NCBI RefSeq assembly: GCF_014698305.1
Contig: NZ_JACJST010000005.1
Coordinates: 186,001 to 250,000 of the forward strand
Source of the DNA: Anabaena lutea FACHB-196
GTDB taxonomy: Bacteria > Cyanobacteriota > Cyanobacteriia > Cyanobacteriales > Nostocaceae
Direction of reading: 5' to 3'
DNA: 64,000 bases
The notes under the pieces are model-generated. The model did no database searches. It had not been told where the DNA came from and worked only from the letters and a program-made list of their open reading frames with translations. Numbering within the stretch: position 1 is the stretch's first letter; the number at the start of each line of letters is the position of its first letter. Both the position numbers and the translations under genes were made by a program. This document shows positions 44,123-53,379 of the stretch, one piece after another.

Positions 44123-47100
44123 TCATATTTGTAAATCACGTTTAACCTTATTAATTTTTGCTTGCTGAATAGCTAAACTCAATACTTCCGTTAACTTATC
44201 TTGTAATTCTCGTTTCTCATTTTGCAAACGCTTTAGAATCTCTTTTAAAGAGAAATCTTCAACATCAGTAATACGTCTTTGTTCATAATCAAGATTGTCT
44301 TTTAGTTTTTGAATATCTGCAACCTGTGATTCTCTACCTAAAATCTGGGCTAAATTTATAATCTGTTGCTGAATAGTTTGCATCTGACGAGATGTTTTTT
44401 GCCAAAGTTGTTTATAATGACTGCGACGAATTTTATTATTCTTATCCAATACTTCTTGATAAGATTTGTCAAATATATCCAACCTTTGATTTACCAAAGA
44501 TTCTAAGTCTACCAAATCTGTTAAAGTTAAATCAGCAGCAAGTTGTAAATATTTAAAACTGCGAATATTATTCGCATCAATTCTTCTATCTATTTGCAGT
44601 GATAACTCATCGGGAACAGGGTTTAAATCAAAACGTAACTCTCCAGCTAACCGATGAAAGATTTCCTGTTTTAAATTTGATAATAAGAGTTGTAATTCTG
44701 TGCAACCTTGGGAAACTTCCTGCAATTCTTCCCGAATATCAGTTAAACTTTGATTGTATTCTTTGTACAATCTTTGATATTCTTGTAAAGCAGTGCTGAG
44801 TAAAGTTTCCTGACCTTTAATATACCAAGTGCGAGATTTTATAAAATTCCTAATTTTATCATTTGTAATTGAACTTTCTACCCCTAACTTCTCCTTAGCA
44901 CTATTTTCATAAGGAATTTTCACCGGGTGGGGACGATACCAACCTTCCATATATAAAAAAGATTCACCAGGTTGTAACCGTGCAATTTCTTCCATTTGTG
45001 ATTGGTCTAAAAGCATCGCTTGGCCAATATCTTTTCTATCATCTGCTGACACCAAACGATGAGCAATTTTCACATTTGTAGTTTTGACAACTTCTGCTGC
45101 TACTCCTGTGGGTAACTGGTCAGCAATAATAATTGCTTCTCTTAATGCTCGCATTTCTGCTAACATTCTTGTGACATAATTTGCAGCTTCTTGTTTTGTA
45201 TTTGCATCTTCACCAGAAGAAGTACCTAAATTTCTCCCTACTAAGTTATGCGCTTCTTCTAATAATATAATATGTTCAGGATTTCCGGCTTTTTCTGTAC
45301 GTTGACGCTTGATATATTCGCGGATTTTTGTTAGCAAAAAGAACGTCATTAAGTTTGCTTGGTCTTGGTTTAAATAGTCTAATTCTAAAATTGTGGGATA
45401 TTGCAATAAATCAGCAATTGTGGGACTACTACGTTGAGTATTCAACATTGCACCCACACCGCGTTTTAACAAACTCCCAATTCTCACTTCTAAAGCAGTT
45501 TTCAGGTTAGATTTTACCTCACCTGCGTAATCTTTAGTTTCAAATAAAGCGGTGATTTTATCATATAAATCCCGCATGGTAGGAATTGGTAAATTTTCTG
45601 GTGTTCCCTCTTCGCTTCCCGTCCATTCCCGGTGATAATATATTTCTTCCAATGCTTCGGAAAGCAAAGCGGGTAAGGGACCAGAAAGGGGTAACGCACC
45701 CCGAAATGAAGCTTCTAAATTAGAAATGTGTTCATAAAAAGGAACTCCTGCGGAAACTTCAAAGGGATTAAAACGGAAAGGGGAAATTAAATCATTTCCT
45801 AAAGTGTAAACTCTTAATTCTTGGGTGAGAATTTTTAAAGATTTGAGAAATTCTAAATCAGCGCGAGTAAATTTACTCAGATTAGGATTAATAGCCAAAA
45901 GTGAACGATATTCAGTTTTTGCAGGTTCAAATACTAAAAATGGGATTCCATGACTCCACAACTGAGTTAGTAAATTAAAAGCTGTGGTTGTTTTTCCACT
46001 TCCGGGAACACCACAAATAAAAGCGTGTTTATTCAGTTGTTTTAATTCAATTTGAATTTTGTTTTCTTCACCTCGGTTAATTTCATAACCACCAAAATCA
46101 ATCCATTGTTTATCTTTATCTAAACTGGTAATATCATTTTCTTGACTAATTCCCGCTACAGGTGCATCACTGGGTACAACTATACGAAATAAACCACTAA
46201 TTTCATTTAATGTTGCGTAGCGGTGTAAAGGTTTTAAATCTAAGACGCGCACACTACCTTTACCTGTGATTGAATCACCTCCAAATTCTGCTTCTCCCAG
46301 TCCTTTATCCCATTCTTCCCAATGGGTAGCGGTGGAAAGTTTTCCTGATTGGGTAGCTGCAAGACTGTCTGTAAATGTGGGATGATTGGGAGTGAGAATA
46401 ATAGTCCGGTAGCGGCTTTTTTTCGTTCCACTTAGTAATAATGTTCCTAAAACGCTGCGAACTGCTAACTCATTTTTTCCCAAAACTTTGAAGCTATAAC
46501 GAAATAAACTTTCTGTTAAGTAAGAAAATTGATATTTTTCGTAAATACGAGAAACTAATTGCGCGTTTCTGTCTCCTTCTTTAGCAGAACTCAAACTAGA
46601 ACTGCTACTCGCTTGTCGCAGTTGGGATAACATTTGATCTAACGCATTTATCCAACTAGATTTCTCTTGTAATGTGGTGGTATCTGGTTGCAAAGTTATT
46701 TCTAATATCATGGAACTATTGAAACGAGAAATAACTTGACAAACTACTAACATATCGTTAGCTTCATCTGCTTCTAATTGCAATGGTACATAATAATTTG
46801 GTAGTCCTTTTGTATTTAGTGATGCTAAAGAATCTTTGGGACGAGTGCTGATAATTTCTTCGTGTTTTATTGCTTCACCAATACAGTCTACCCAATTGAG
46901 ATTTTGAAGTTGGGGAACTTCTGTTTGTAATTCAATTTTATAAAATTGGTTGAGAAATCCATCTGTGATAATTTTTTTAATATCTTCAGCTATTTGAGTT
47001 TCAGTATCTGGTGAAATAGGTTGTGATTGACTGACGACTAAATAAATACCCAGTCTTTTATCGAAGGGTAAACCGGGTGTGTAGCGATAGCGTATGGAAA

Positions 47101-47257
47101 AGGTGAGGTTATAAACTCTACCTATATCGCTGAGAAGGAGTAAGAAGTCTTTTTGACTGCTGAGAACTTTTTGACGTACTTCTTGTCCGTATTGGGAGGT
47201 GTATTTTTGGGATTTTAGATCGGGGAGTTGGGGTATTTGGAAGATTAGGGGGAACAT
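44123..47257 (-). CDS. HerA/VirB4-like P-loop ATPase with coiled-coil tail
   Basis: 1044 residues. The N-terminal ~390 residues are unrecognised alpha/beta sequence. Next a RecA-type HerA/FtsK-like ATPase: Walker A GVPGSGKT (416-423), FLVFEPAKTEYR, Walker B EHIILLEEAH (661-670), DQLPTGVAAEVVKTTNVKIA (713-732, sensor and Arg-finger-type region). From ~815 to the end it is long coiled coil. HerA-type ATPases pump or translocate DNA or protein and often partner with nucleases in DNA repair or phage defence; here no nuclease is recognisable. Starts 10 bp after the upstream 564-residue gene, so they share an operon. A weak match to secretion-type VirB4 ATPases is an alternative. Confidence 0.85.
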   Translation of the reverse strand: MFPLIFQIPQLPDLKSQKYTSQYGQEVRQKVLSSQKDFLLLLSDIGRVYNLTFSIRYRYTPGLPFDKRLGIYLVVSQSQPISPDTETQIAEDIKKIITDGFLNQFYKIELQTEVPQLQNLNWVDCIGEAIKHEEIISTRPKDSLASLNTKGLPNYYVPLQLEADEANDMLVVCQVISRFNSSMILEITLQPDTTTLQEKSSWINALDQMLSQLRQASSSSSLSSAKEGDRNAQLVSRIYEKYQFSYLTESLFRYSFKVLGKNELAVRSVLGTLLLSGTKKSRYRTIILTPNHPTFTDSLAATQSGKLSTATHWEEWDKGLGEAEFGGDSITGKGSVRVLDLKPLHRYATLNEISGLFRIVVPSDAPVAGISQENDITSLDKDKQWIDFGGYEINRGEENKIQIELKQLNKHAFICGVPGSGKTTTAFNLLTQLWSHGIPFLVFEPAKTEYRSLLAINPNLSKFTRADLEFLKSLKILTQELRVYTLGNDLISPFRFNPFEVSAGVPFYEHISNLEASFRGALPLSGPLPALLSEALEEIYYHREWTGSEEGTPENLPIPTMRDLYDKITALFETKDYAGEVKSNLKTALEVRIGSLLKRGVGAMLNTQRSSPTIADLLQYPTILELDYLNQDQANLMTFFLLTKIREYIKRQRTEKAGNPEHIILLEEAHNLVGRNLGTSSGEDANTKQEAANYVTRMLAEMRALREAIIIADQLPTGVAAEVVKTTNVKIAHRLVSADDRKDIGQAMLLDQSQMEEIARLQPGESFLYMEGWYRPHPVKIPYENSAKEKLGVESSITNDKIRNFIKSRTWYIKGQETLLSTALQEYQRLYKEYNQSLTDIREELQEVSQGCTELQLLLSNLKQEIFHRLAGELRFDLNPVPDELSLQIDRRIDANNIRSFKYLQLAADLTLTDLVDLESLVNQRLDIFDKSYQEVLDKNNKIRRSHYKQLWQKTSRQMQTIQQQIINLAQILGRESQVADIQKLKDNLDYEQRRITDVEDFSLKEILKRLQNEKRELQDKLTEVLSLAIQQAKINKVKRDLQI

Positions 47258-47267
47258 GGTTGAATAA

Positions 47268-48962
47268 TTAAATTGATAATAGATTTAATATCTTTTGTTT
47301 TTCATCATTAAGTCTATGTTGTTCACTAGATTTTTTACTAATAGTTTCTCGTCGGCTTTTTTGAGAACCTTCAAAGAATTCTCCACATATTTGAATAGCT
47401 ACAAATTCAAATATAACACCAAGTATAATTGAACCAATAATAATCCCTCCCCAGTGCATCATAATATGAATTAAAAAAGCCATAATAAATGAAGCAAAGG
47501 GAGATATTTTTAGTAGTAAATTAATTTGTTCAAGATTTGCTTGTTCATTGTCAATCTTTTTATCTAGAGGAGCTAATTTATCTTGTATGTAACCTTTATA
47601 AAATTTGTTTACTTCGTATTTTGATCGTGATAATTCATCATGCAAATACTGTAAATAATTATCTAAAATTAAATCATATTGGTCATTTTCTTCTATGTTT
47701 ATATAGGGAATAGTATTAAAAGTATTATTTACAATTATTTTTGTATACACCAAAAAATTGGTAGATTGGATTTGTTCTAGTTGTTTATCAAGGTTAGATT
47801 TTAAATCTAGTGTTGCTTTGTATCTGTTTTCACATAATTCCTTCTTTGTATTTATTTCATTTCTGAGGTTATTTAAAAAAAGCTGGCAATCATTCTTTAC
47901 TTTATTCCTATGTAATGTTGGCAACATAGTTACTAAGTTATTTGCCATATCTTTCAACTTTTTGTATAAATTAGATGTATAGTAAGATGTAGAACGCTTA
48001 TTTGAATTAAATTCTTCTTGGATTAAAGATATAGCTGTTAATAAATCTGGCTGATAATATTGATTAAAGTTACTTAGCAATGAACCATCTATTTTCGATA
48101 AATTATCAGCAGCAATTTTTCTAGTGTTAGAATTATTACTCTGTAAACAATGAACTTGAGTTTCAACCAATATAGCAATATTCTCTTTACTGACACTGGG
48201 ATTTATTATTTGACTATATGCTTCTTGACAAGCAACTAATTCAAATAATTCATTTTCATCTACTTCTGATGCAGAACTTCCCATATTTTCTGCTCTTTGT
48301 AAAGCCTGATTAGTTTCTCTGATAGCTCGTAAAAATAAAGCATTAAATACTTTGATAATTATTGATTTAGAATTATCCACTATTGCTAAAAGTGCATGAA
48401 CACCCAAGCCTGTCTTTTTTATATCAGTAAAATTTTGACCTTGCGCTTTTATAGATGCTGTTTCTGATCTGAGCTTTTCTAAATCTCCATATATCCAAAA
48501 ATTTAAATAATCTCCAAAATCATTACTTGATAACAAATTTTTGTCTCCAATTCTTTTAATTTTACCCTGTACTATCTTTTCAGCAAGACTCTTAGGTTCT
48601 ACCGTTAAGTGTCGAGATACAGCAATAAAATCAAACTTCAGATTTTCAATAGTCGTCGCAGCAGACCAGCAAATTAAATCCGTTTTTCCTGACTGCGCTT
48701 GCTCACTTAGAATCGCCAACAAATCATCACTTTGCTTTAATCTTTCCCTAGTATCTGCATCTTTAATCTTGCCAAAAGCCTGAATAGTTAAAGCTACCAC
48801 TGCTTCTAACTTAATATTTTTCAATATCTCTACAAATGCCTCAACAGGTGGTGGATCACTTATCGCTAAAGCCTCAAATAAATCAATTTGTTCCCCTGCA
48901 TTTTGACATTCCCGGAAAGCGTTAATGATTTCAGCAGCAGTTCTGAGGCTTGAGTAATCCAT
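47268..48962 (-). CDS. HEAT-like/coiled-coil protein with C-terminal membrane hairpin
   Basis: 564 residues. The N-terminal ~130 residues look like helical repeats (AFVEILKNIKLEAVVALTIQ, AFGKIKDADTRERLKQSDDL), followed by a long helical/coiled-coil middle (LFLNNLRNEINTKKELCENR, YKATLDLKSNLDKQLEQIQS) and two adjacent hydrophobic segments near residues 490-530 (FASFIMAFLIHIMMHWGGII, then IGSIILGVIFEFVAIQIC), then a basic tail. It is likely to be anchored in the inner membrane by a hairpin. Function unknown. First gene of the cluster, 10 bp before the ATPase. Confidence 0.75.
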   Translation of the reverse strand: MDYSSLRTAAEIINAFRECQNAGEQIDLFEALAISDPPPVEAFVEILKNIKLEAVVALTIQAFGKIKDADTRERLKQSDDLLAILSEQAQSGKTDLICWSAATTIENLKFDFIAVSRHLTVEPKSLAEKIVQGKIKRIGDKNLLSSNDFGDYLNFWIYGDLEKLRSETASIKAQGQNFTDIKKTGLGVHALLAIVDNSKSIIIKVFNALFLRAIRETNQALQRAENMGSSASEVDENELFELVACQEAYSQIINPSVSKENIAILVETQVHCLQSNNSNTRKIAADNLSKIDGSLLSNFNQYYQPDLLTAISLIQEEFNSNKRSTSYYTSNLYKKLKDMANNLVTMLPTLHRNKVKNDCQLFLNNLRNEINTKKELCENRYKATLDLKSNLDKQLEQIQSTNFLVYTKIIVNNTFNTIPYINIEENDQYDLILDNYLQYLHDELSRSKYEVNKFYKGYIQDKLAPLDKKIDNEQANLEQINLLLKISPFASFIMAFLIHIMMHWGGIIIGSIILGVIFEFVAIQICGEFFEGSQKSRRETISKKSSEQHRLNDEKQKILNLLSI

Positions 48963-49223
48963 ACTGTTGGTAGATGTGACAATTTATTTGTATATAAAAT
49001 ATCACATATCACCGCGTCATAATAAAGCGCTTATACTTAATTAACAATTGTTGAAAAATAATGAATGTCTCCAGATCCCAGACTGCTCAAATGAAGATCC
49101 AATTTGTAATTTACCAAAATTCCCAAACCTAGGCGATATTATATCCTATTTATGCATTTTCATTGAATCATGTGGTTTTAATATCTATAATAGATTTATC
49201 TTCGTTTCTAAAAGGATTTGACC

Positions 49224-49670
49224 ATGAAAATAGAAGAAAAATCAACACTCTATGAAACTGATTATCAAGAATGGATAGAAACTACATTACAGCATTTACG
49301 TAGGCAAAATTTTAATCACTTAGATTTAGAGCATCTCATTGAAGAAATTGAAGCAATGGGTAAAAGTGATAAACGAGAATTACAAAATAGACTAATAATT
49401 TTACTAATGCACTTATTAAAATGGAAATATCAACCAGAAAATCAATCTAATAGTTGGTTATCTACCATTGATGAACAACGTCGTCAAATTTCATTTATTT
49501 TTGAAGATAGTCCTAGCTTAGAAAAAAATTATCTAACTACGGTATTTGATAAATGTTATCAAATGGCTCGAAAATCAGCTAGTAAAGAAACTAAATTACC
49601 TATTAGCGAATTTCCTGAAAACTGCCCTTTTGCTCAAAGTGAAATTTTCGATTTTGATTTTTATCCCTAA
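49224..49670 (+). CDS. DUF29 family protein (copy 1)
   Basis: About 148 residues of the cyanobacterial DUF29 family: LYETDYQEWIETTLQHLR, LEHLIEEIEAMGKSDKRELQ, HLLKWKYQPE, ENCPFAQSEIF. ATG 49224 follows AAAGGA; TTG 49218 is an alternative. Helical, soluble, function unknown; often in tandem copies. A paralogue follows after 26 bp. Confidence 0.9.
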   Translation: MKIEEKSTLYETDYQEWIETTLQHLRRQNFNHLDLEHLIEEIEAMGKSDKRELQNRLIILLMHLLKWKYQPENQSNSWLSTIDEQRRQISFIFEDSPSLEKNYLTTVFDKCYQMARKSASKETKLPISEFPENCPFAQSEIFDFDFYP

Positions 49671-49696
49671 TCTTTATTTATAGGAGTTTTGACACC

Positions 49697-50146
49697 ATGA
49701 TAACTGTAAAGACTTTGTACGAAACTGACTTTAATCTCTGGTTAGAAGAAACTGCAATTCTCCTGAAAAAAGGAGAACTAGACCAATTAGATATCGAAAA
49801 TTTACTTGAAGAAATTGAAGGGATGAGTCGCAAAGAAAAAGATGCTTTAGAAAGTAATCTAATTCGGGTAATTCAACATTTACTTAAGTGGCATTATCAA
49901 CCACAAAAACGCTCTCCCAGTTGGTCTTATACCATTATTGAACACTCTCGCAGACTAAATAAAGCTTTTAAAAATAGTCCTAGTCTGAAGCCTTACTTCG
50001 ATGCTGTATTTAATGAATGTTATAATGAAGCTTGTAAAGCTGCTGCTGTTGAAACTCAACTTCCTTTAACTACTTTTCCTGAATCATGTCCCTTTACCAA
50101 GTCTGATATTTTGGATGTTAATGTTGATGATTATTTGATTAACTAA
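49697..50146 (+). CDS. DUF29 family protein (copy 2)
   Basis: 149 residues, paralogue of the preceding gene (LYETDFNLWLEETAILLKKG, IENLLEEIEGMSRKEKDALE, HLLKWHYQPQ, PESCPFTKSDI). Tandem duplication is evident from matching length and motif order, although sequence has diverged. Function unknown. Confidence 0.9.
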   Translation: MITVKTLYETDFNLWLEETAILLKKGELDQLDIENLLEEIEGMSRKEKDALESNLIRVIQHLLKWHYQPQKRSPSWSYTIIEHSRRLNKAFKNSPSLKPYFDAVFNECYNEACKAAAVETQLPLTTFPESCPFTKSDILDVNVDDYLIN

Positions 50147-50212
50147 TATTGTCACTATCTATTTCAAAAGGTAATTTTTCAAAATTTTTAATCCTTTGAT
50201 TCGATAAAGTAG

Positions 50213-50233
50213 GGGTTTAGCCTTGCTAAACCC
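50213..50233. terminator. Hairpin between convergent genes
   Basis: GGGTTTAGC and GCTAAACCC form a perfect 9-bp stem with a CTT loop between the DUF29 pair and the convergent unknown gene. A shared terminator or an intergenic repeat. Confidence 0.6.
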
Positions 50234-50272
50234 TTACAACTACTAACCCACTACCACACCCCTACATTTTGA

Positions 50273-50992
50273 TCAACTTTTTGCCATTGGTGGAAAAACA
50301 GAAATACTCCTTGGTGCTTCAGACGAGGGTAAGAATTTCTCTACCAATAATTGTTGGTAAGTATTTAAAGAATCTTGCCAATTCTGAACTAGTTGTTGCA
50401 AGTCCTGTATTTTTTCTGCTGGGGTGTTACCAGCAAGAGGATAGTTGAAGTTACCAGAAAATAAAATAGCTGGTGCTTGCTTGTCAGGAAACTGAACATT
50501 TACTTGGTTGATACCCAAGTTTAGTGTTCCCCGTTTTAAAGGATAAGTTAACTGCAAAGTAGCATTCACTTTTCCTTCTCCAAATTGCTGCCATGAACCT
50601 GGTGCTAAAAGTTTACCGCTTATGTACTGGTATGCATCAGCTTCTGAGTCAAAGGTAGTAAATCCTCTAGGGTTAATCCCCACGGTTTGATACTCTACTT
50701 GGGATAGTTTGTCTATGAGGTTTTGAGTAATTTTAGGTACTAGTACTTCTGCTGCTGGTTTTGTTCCTATACTCTCCAATAATGTTACGCTATTAGGCTG
50801 GGCAACGATTCCTAAGCCATTGGTAAAAAAAATCTGGACTACACCATTGGTATAAGCTGGTTGTTTTGCTAACTCCCAATCTGCGGGAATAACTCCTGTG
50901 TATTTCAAGAAATCAGGAGTCAGAACGGTGGGATTGAGATTTTTGGCGATAATAACGATCGCTAATTCTTGGATTTCAAAATTTTGGCTCAT
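50273..50992 (-). CDS. Hypothetical protein, cyanobacterial type
   Basis: 239 residues without signal peptide or membrane span. Segments: ELAIVIIAKNLNPTVLTPDF, YTGVIPADWELAKQPAYTNG, LGINQVNVQFPDKQAPAILF and a C-terminal ...EKIQDLQQLVQNWQDSL helix. Beta-rich then helical. I do not recognise the family. Alone on the minus strand between DUF29 genes and the desaturase. Confidence 0.75.
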   Translation of the reverse strand: MSQNFEIQELAIVIIAKNLNPTVLTPDFLKYTGVIPADWELAKQPAYTNGVVQIFFTNGLGIVAQPNSVTLLESIGTKPAAEVLVPKITQNLIDKLSQVEYQTVGINPRGFTTFDSEADAYQYISGKLLAPGSWQQFGEGKVNATLQLTYPLKRGTLNLGINQVNVQFPDKQAPAILFSGNFNYPLAGNTPAEKIQDLQQLVQNWQDSLNTYQQLLVEKFLPSSEAPRSISVFPPMAKS

Positions 50993-51150
50993 AAACCTAT
51001 GTGCTTTTTGACATTACTAATACTGTATACCCAAATACAAGTATAAATATAGCGTTTCCTAAAATTGATTCTCGCACTTCCTTCTTGTCTTTGCCCGATT
51101 TAATTTAAAATTATGAGTAGTAATATTAAGAATTGTAAAATTAAGTATCA

Positions 51151-52665
51151 ATGCCTAGTCTTTCCCTTAACAAAAATCAATCCCGCGTTATTGTCGTTGG
51201 TGCGGGTATAGGTGGACTTACCGCCGGTGCATTATTGGCACATAGAGGTTATAGCGTCTTAATTCTTGATCAGGCTTTAGTTCCCGGTGGTTGTGCTTCC
51301 ACCTTTAAACGTCAAGGCTTTACCTTTGATGTGGGTGCAACTCAAGTTGCAGGTTTAGAACCTGGGGGAATTCATCACCGCATTTTCTCAGAATTAAATA
51401 TAGATTTACCAGAAGCAACGCCTTGTGACCCTGCTTGTGCGGTTTATCTCCCTGGGGAGTCTACACCCATCAATGTCTGGCGTGATTCTCAAAAATGGCA
51501 GGAAGAACGCCAAAAACAATTTCCTGGTAGTGAACCTTTTTGGCAATTATTAACAACTTTATTTAATGCTAGTTGGGAATTTCAAGGACGTGATCCTGTT
51601 TTACCACCCCGTAATTTATGGGATTTAGGACAATTAATCCAAGCGGTGCGTCCGAGTACGTTGATAACTGCACCTTTCACTTTGTTTACTGTGGGAGATG
51701 CTTTACGGTTATGTGGTTTAGGGAGTGATTCCCGACTGCGGACGTTTTTGGATTTACAACTCAAGTTGTATTCGCAAGTGAGTGCGGAAGAAACGGCTTT
51801 GCTTTATGCTGCAACAGCGTTGAGTGTTTCCCAATTACCCCAAGGATTGTTTCACCTCCAGGGTAGTATGCAAGTGTTGAGCGATCGCTTGGTAGAATCT
51901 TTAGAACGAGACGGTGGTAAGTTATTAATGCGCCACACCGTCGAAAAAATCAACGTTGAAAATGGTAAAGCTAACGCTGTAGTTATTAAAAATCAGAAAA
52001 CCGGCGAAGTTTGGACAGAATCGGCAGATCATGTAGTTGCTAATGTCACTGTCCAGAATTTAGTAGAATTATTAGGAGAAAATGCTCCTTCTGGATATAA
52101 ACAAAGAGTAGCCAAACTACCTCCAACTTCCGGTGCATTTGTAGTTTATTTGGGTGTAGAGAAGAGTGCAATTCCTGCTGATTGTCCGCCTCATCTACAA
52201 TTTCTATATGATATCAACGGACCAATAGGTGAGAATAATTCCCTGTTTGTATCTGTGAGTCATGAAGGAGATGGCCGCGCACCGGAAGGAAAAGCCACAA
52301 TTATTGCTTCTTCTTTTGTTGATTTTACTCCCTGGTGGAATACTCAAGATTATGAAGGGTTAAAACAAAAATTTACCCAAGATGCAATATCTAAACTTTC
52401 ACAATATTTCTATTTAAAGCCAGAAACTATCATTTATGTAGAAGCTGCCACACCTAAAACTTTTGCTCATTTTACCGGCAGAGAAAGCGGTATTGTTGGT
52501 GGTATTGGTCAAAGAATTCCTACTTTTGGCCCCTTTGGTTTTGCTAATCGTACACCTATTAATAATTTGTGGTTAGTTGGTGATTCAACTCATCCAGGGG
52601 AAGGAACTGCGGGGGTGAGTTATTCGGCGTTGACGGTAGTTAGACAAATTCAAGCTCAAAATTAA
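51151..52665 (+). CDS. crtD: FAD-dependent carotenoid desaturase-like protein (CrtD type)
   Basis: 504 residues of the phytoene-desaturase/CrtO-like FAD oxidoreductase family. The Rossmann fold VIVVGAGIGGLTAGALLAHR (about residues 13-32) starts the protein; RQGFTFDVGATQVAGLEPGG near residue 55; the C-terminal FAD motif NLWLVGDSTHPGEGTAGVSY. Best matches the cyanobacterial C-3',4' desaturase group (myxoxanthophyll pathway); a CrtO or other paralogue is possible, so the symbol is tentative. Its TAA overlaps the ATG of the next (HicB-like) gene by one base. Confidence 0.72.
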   Translation: MPSLSLNKNQSRVIVVGAGIGGLTAGALLAHRGYSVLILDQALVPGGCASTFKRQGFTFDVGATQVAGLEPGGIHHRIFSELNIDLPEATPCDPACAVYLPGESTPINVWRDSQKWQEERQKQFPGSEPFWQLLTTLFNASWEFQGRDPVLPPRNLWDLGQLIQAVRPSTLITAPFTLFTVGDALRLCGLGSDSRLRTFLDLQLKLYSQVSAEETALLYAATALSVSQLPQGLFHLQGSMQVLSDRLVESLERDGGKLLMRHTVEKINVENGKANAVVIKNQKTGEVWTESADHVVANVTVQNLVELLGENAPSGYKQRVAKLPPTSGAFVVYLGVEKSAIPADCPPHLQFLYDINGPIGENNSLFVSVSHEGDGRAPEGKATIIASSFVDFTPWWNTQDYEGLKQKFTQDAISKLSQYFYLKPETIIYVEAATPKTFAHFTGRESGIVGGIGQRIPTFGPFGFANRTPINNLWLVGDSTHPGEGTAGVSYSALTVVRQIQAQN

Positions 52666-52916
52666 TGGTTAAGCAAATGCAAACACTAATTAGACTCAAA
52701 ATTGAAAAATTTACAGAAGATGGTGAAGAATATTTTTTGGCGACCAGTGATGATTTACAAGGATTAGTTGCCGAAGGAAAAACAGTACAGGAAGCTATAG
52801 AAATTGCTGAAGATGTAGCCAAAGTCTTATTAGATTTAGAAAAAGAAAATAATCATAATTTTCAGTTACAACATTTACCTTCTCAGTTTGAATATCCGCT
52901 AATTATGGAGGTTTAA
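52665..52916 (+). CDS. HicB-like antitoxin
   Basis: 83 residues. The HicB-like segment FTEDGEEYFLATSDDLQGLV and AEGKTVQEAIEIAEDVAKVL is typical of HicB N-terminal domains; no separate DNA-binding tail is evident. It overlaps both neighbours by TAATG (crtD stop at 52663-52665; hicA start at 52916). Confidence 0.85.
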   Translation: MVKQMQTLIRLKIEKFTEDGEEYFLATSDDLQGLVAEGKTVQEAIEIAEDVAKVLLDLEKENNHNFQLQHLPSQFEYPLIMEV

Positions 52917-53137
52917 TGGGAAAATTAGCAGGGTTTTCTTATCGAGAAGTGACTCAAAAATTAGGAAAATTAGGTTTCCAATTTTACCGTTCAGCAAAAG
53001 GAGATCATGAAATATGGTTTAATCCAGAAATTAATCAAAAAACAACGATTCCTCATCATCGAGAGATTAAGGAAGGAACACTCAGAAATATCCTCAAACA
53101 AGCTCAAATTGATGTTGATGTTTTTCTTAATGTTTAG
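52916..53137 (+). CDS. HicA-like toxin (YcfA family)
   Basis: 73 residues of the HicA/YcfA family: YREVTQKLGKLGFQFYRSAK, GDHEIW, TTIPHHREIKEGTLRNILKQ. The dsRBD-like fold with the catalytic His in GDHE-type turn cleaves mRNA. Antitoxin-first order with one-base overlap. Followed in the same frame by 60 open codons. Confidence 0.88.
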   Translation: MGKLAGFSYREVTQKLGKLGFQFYRSAKGDHEIWFNPEINQKTTIPHHREIKEGTLRNILKQAQIDVDVFLNV

Positions 53138-53320
53138 TTTCTCAAAGATTGGAGAAAAATTTTGTTATCTTTACATAATTCAGAAACTCAAATCAGCCCC
53201 ACTTTTGCACCACTACAAATCAAAGAAATGCCCCGATTTATCGAAGAAAGTAAAAAGATTGGACAAATAGCCGCAACTCGCGTTTTCCGAACTTGGGTTA
53301 GACTTGCATTAAATGAATAA
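53138..53320 (+). pseudogene. In-frame open tail after hicA, probable gene remnant
   Basis: Immediately after the hicA TAG, the same frame stays open for 60 codons to TAA at 53318 (FLKDWRKILLSLHNSETQIS... EMPRFIEESKKIGQIAATRV... FRTWVRLALNE). Possible start codons inside are TTG 53162 and ATG 53228. It could be a short separate peptide, an eroded 3' gene or chance; low complexity is absent, so I record it at low confidence. Confidence 0.3.
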
Positions 53321-53379
53321 TATTAAATTAAACAAAAAAAGGGGCTGATTTTACACAGTCCCCTTTTTCCAATCACCCA

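Noticed and set aside
53007-53270. 87-codon frame overlapping hicA
   Set aside because: Shadow frame of hicA with low-complexity Lys/Leu content.
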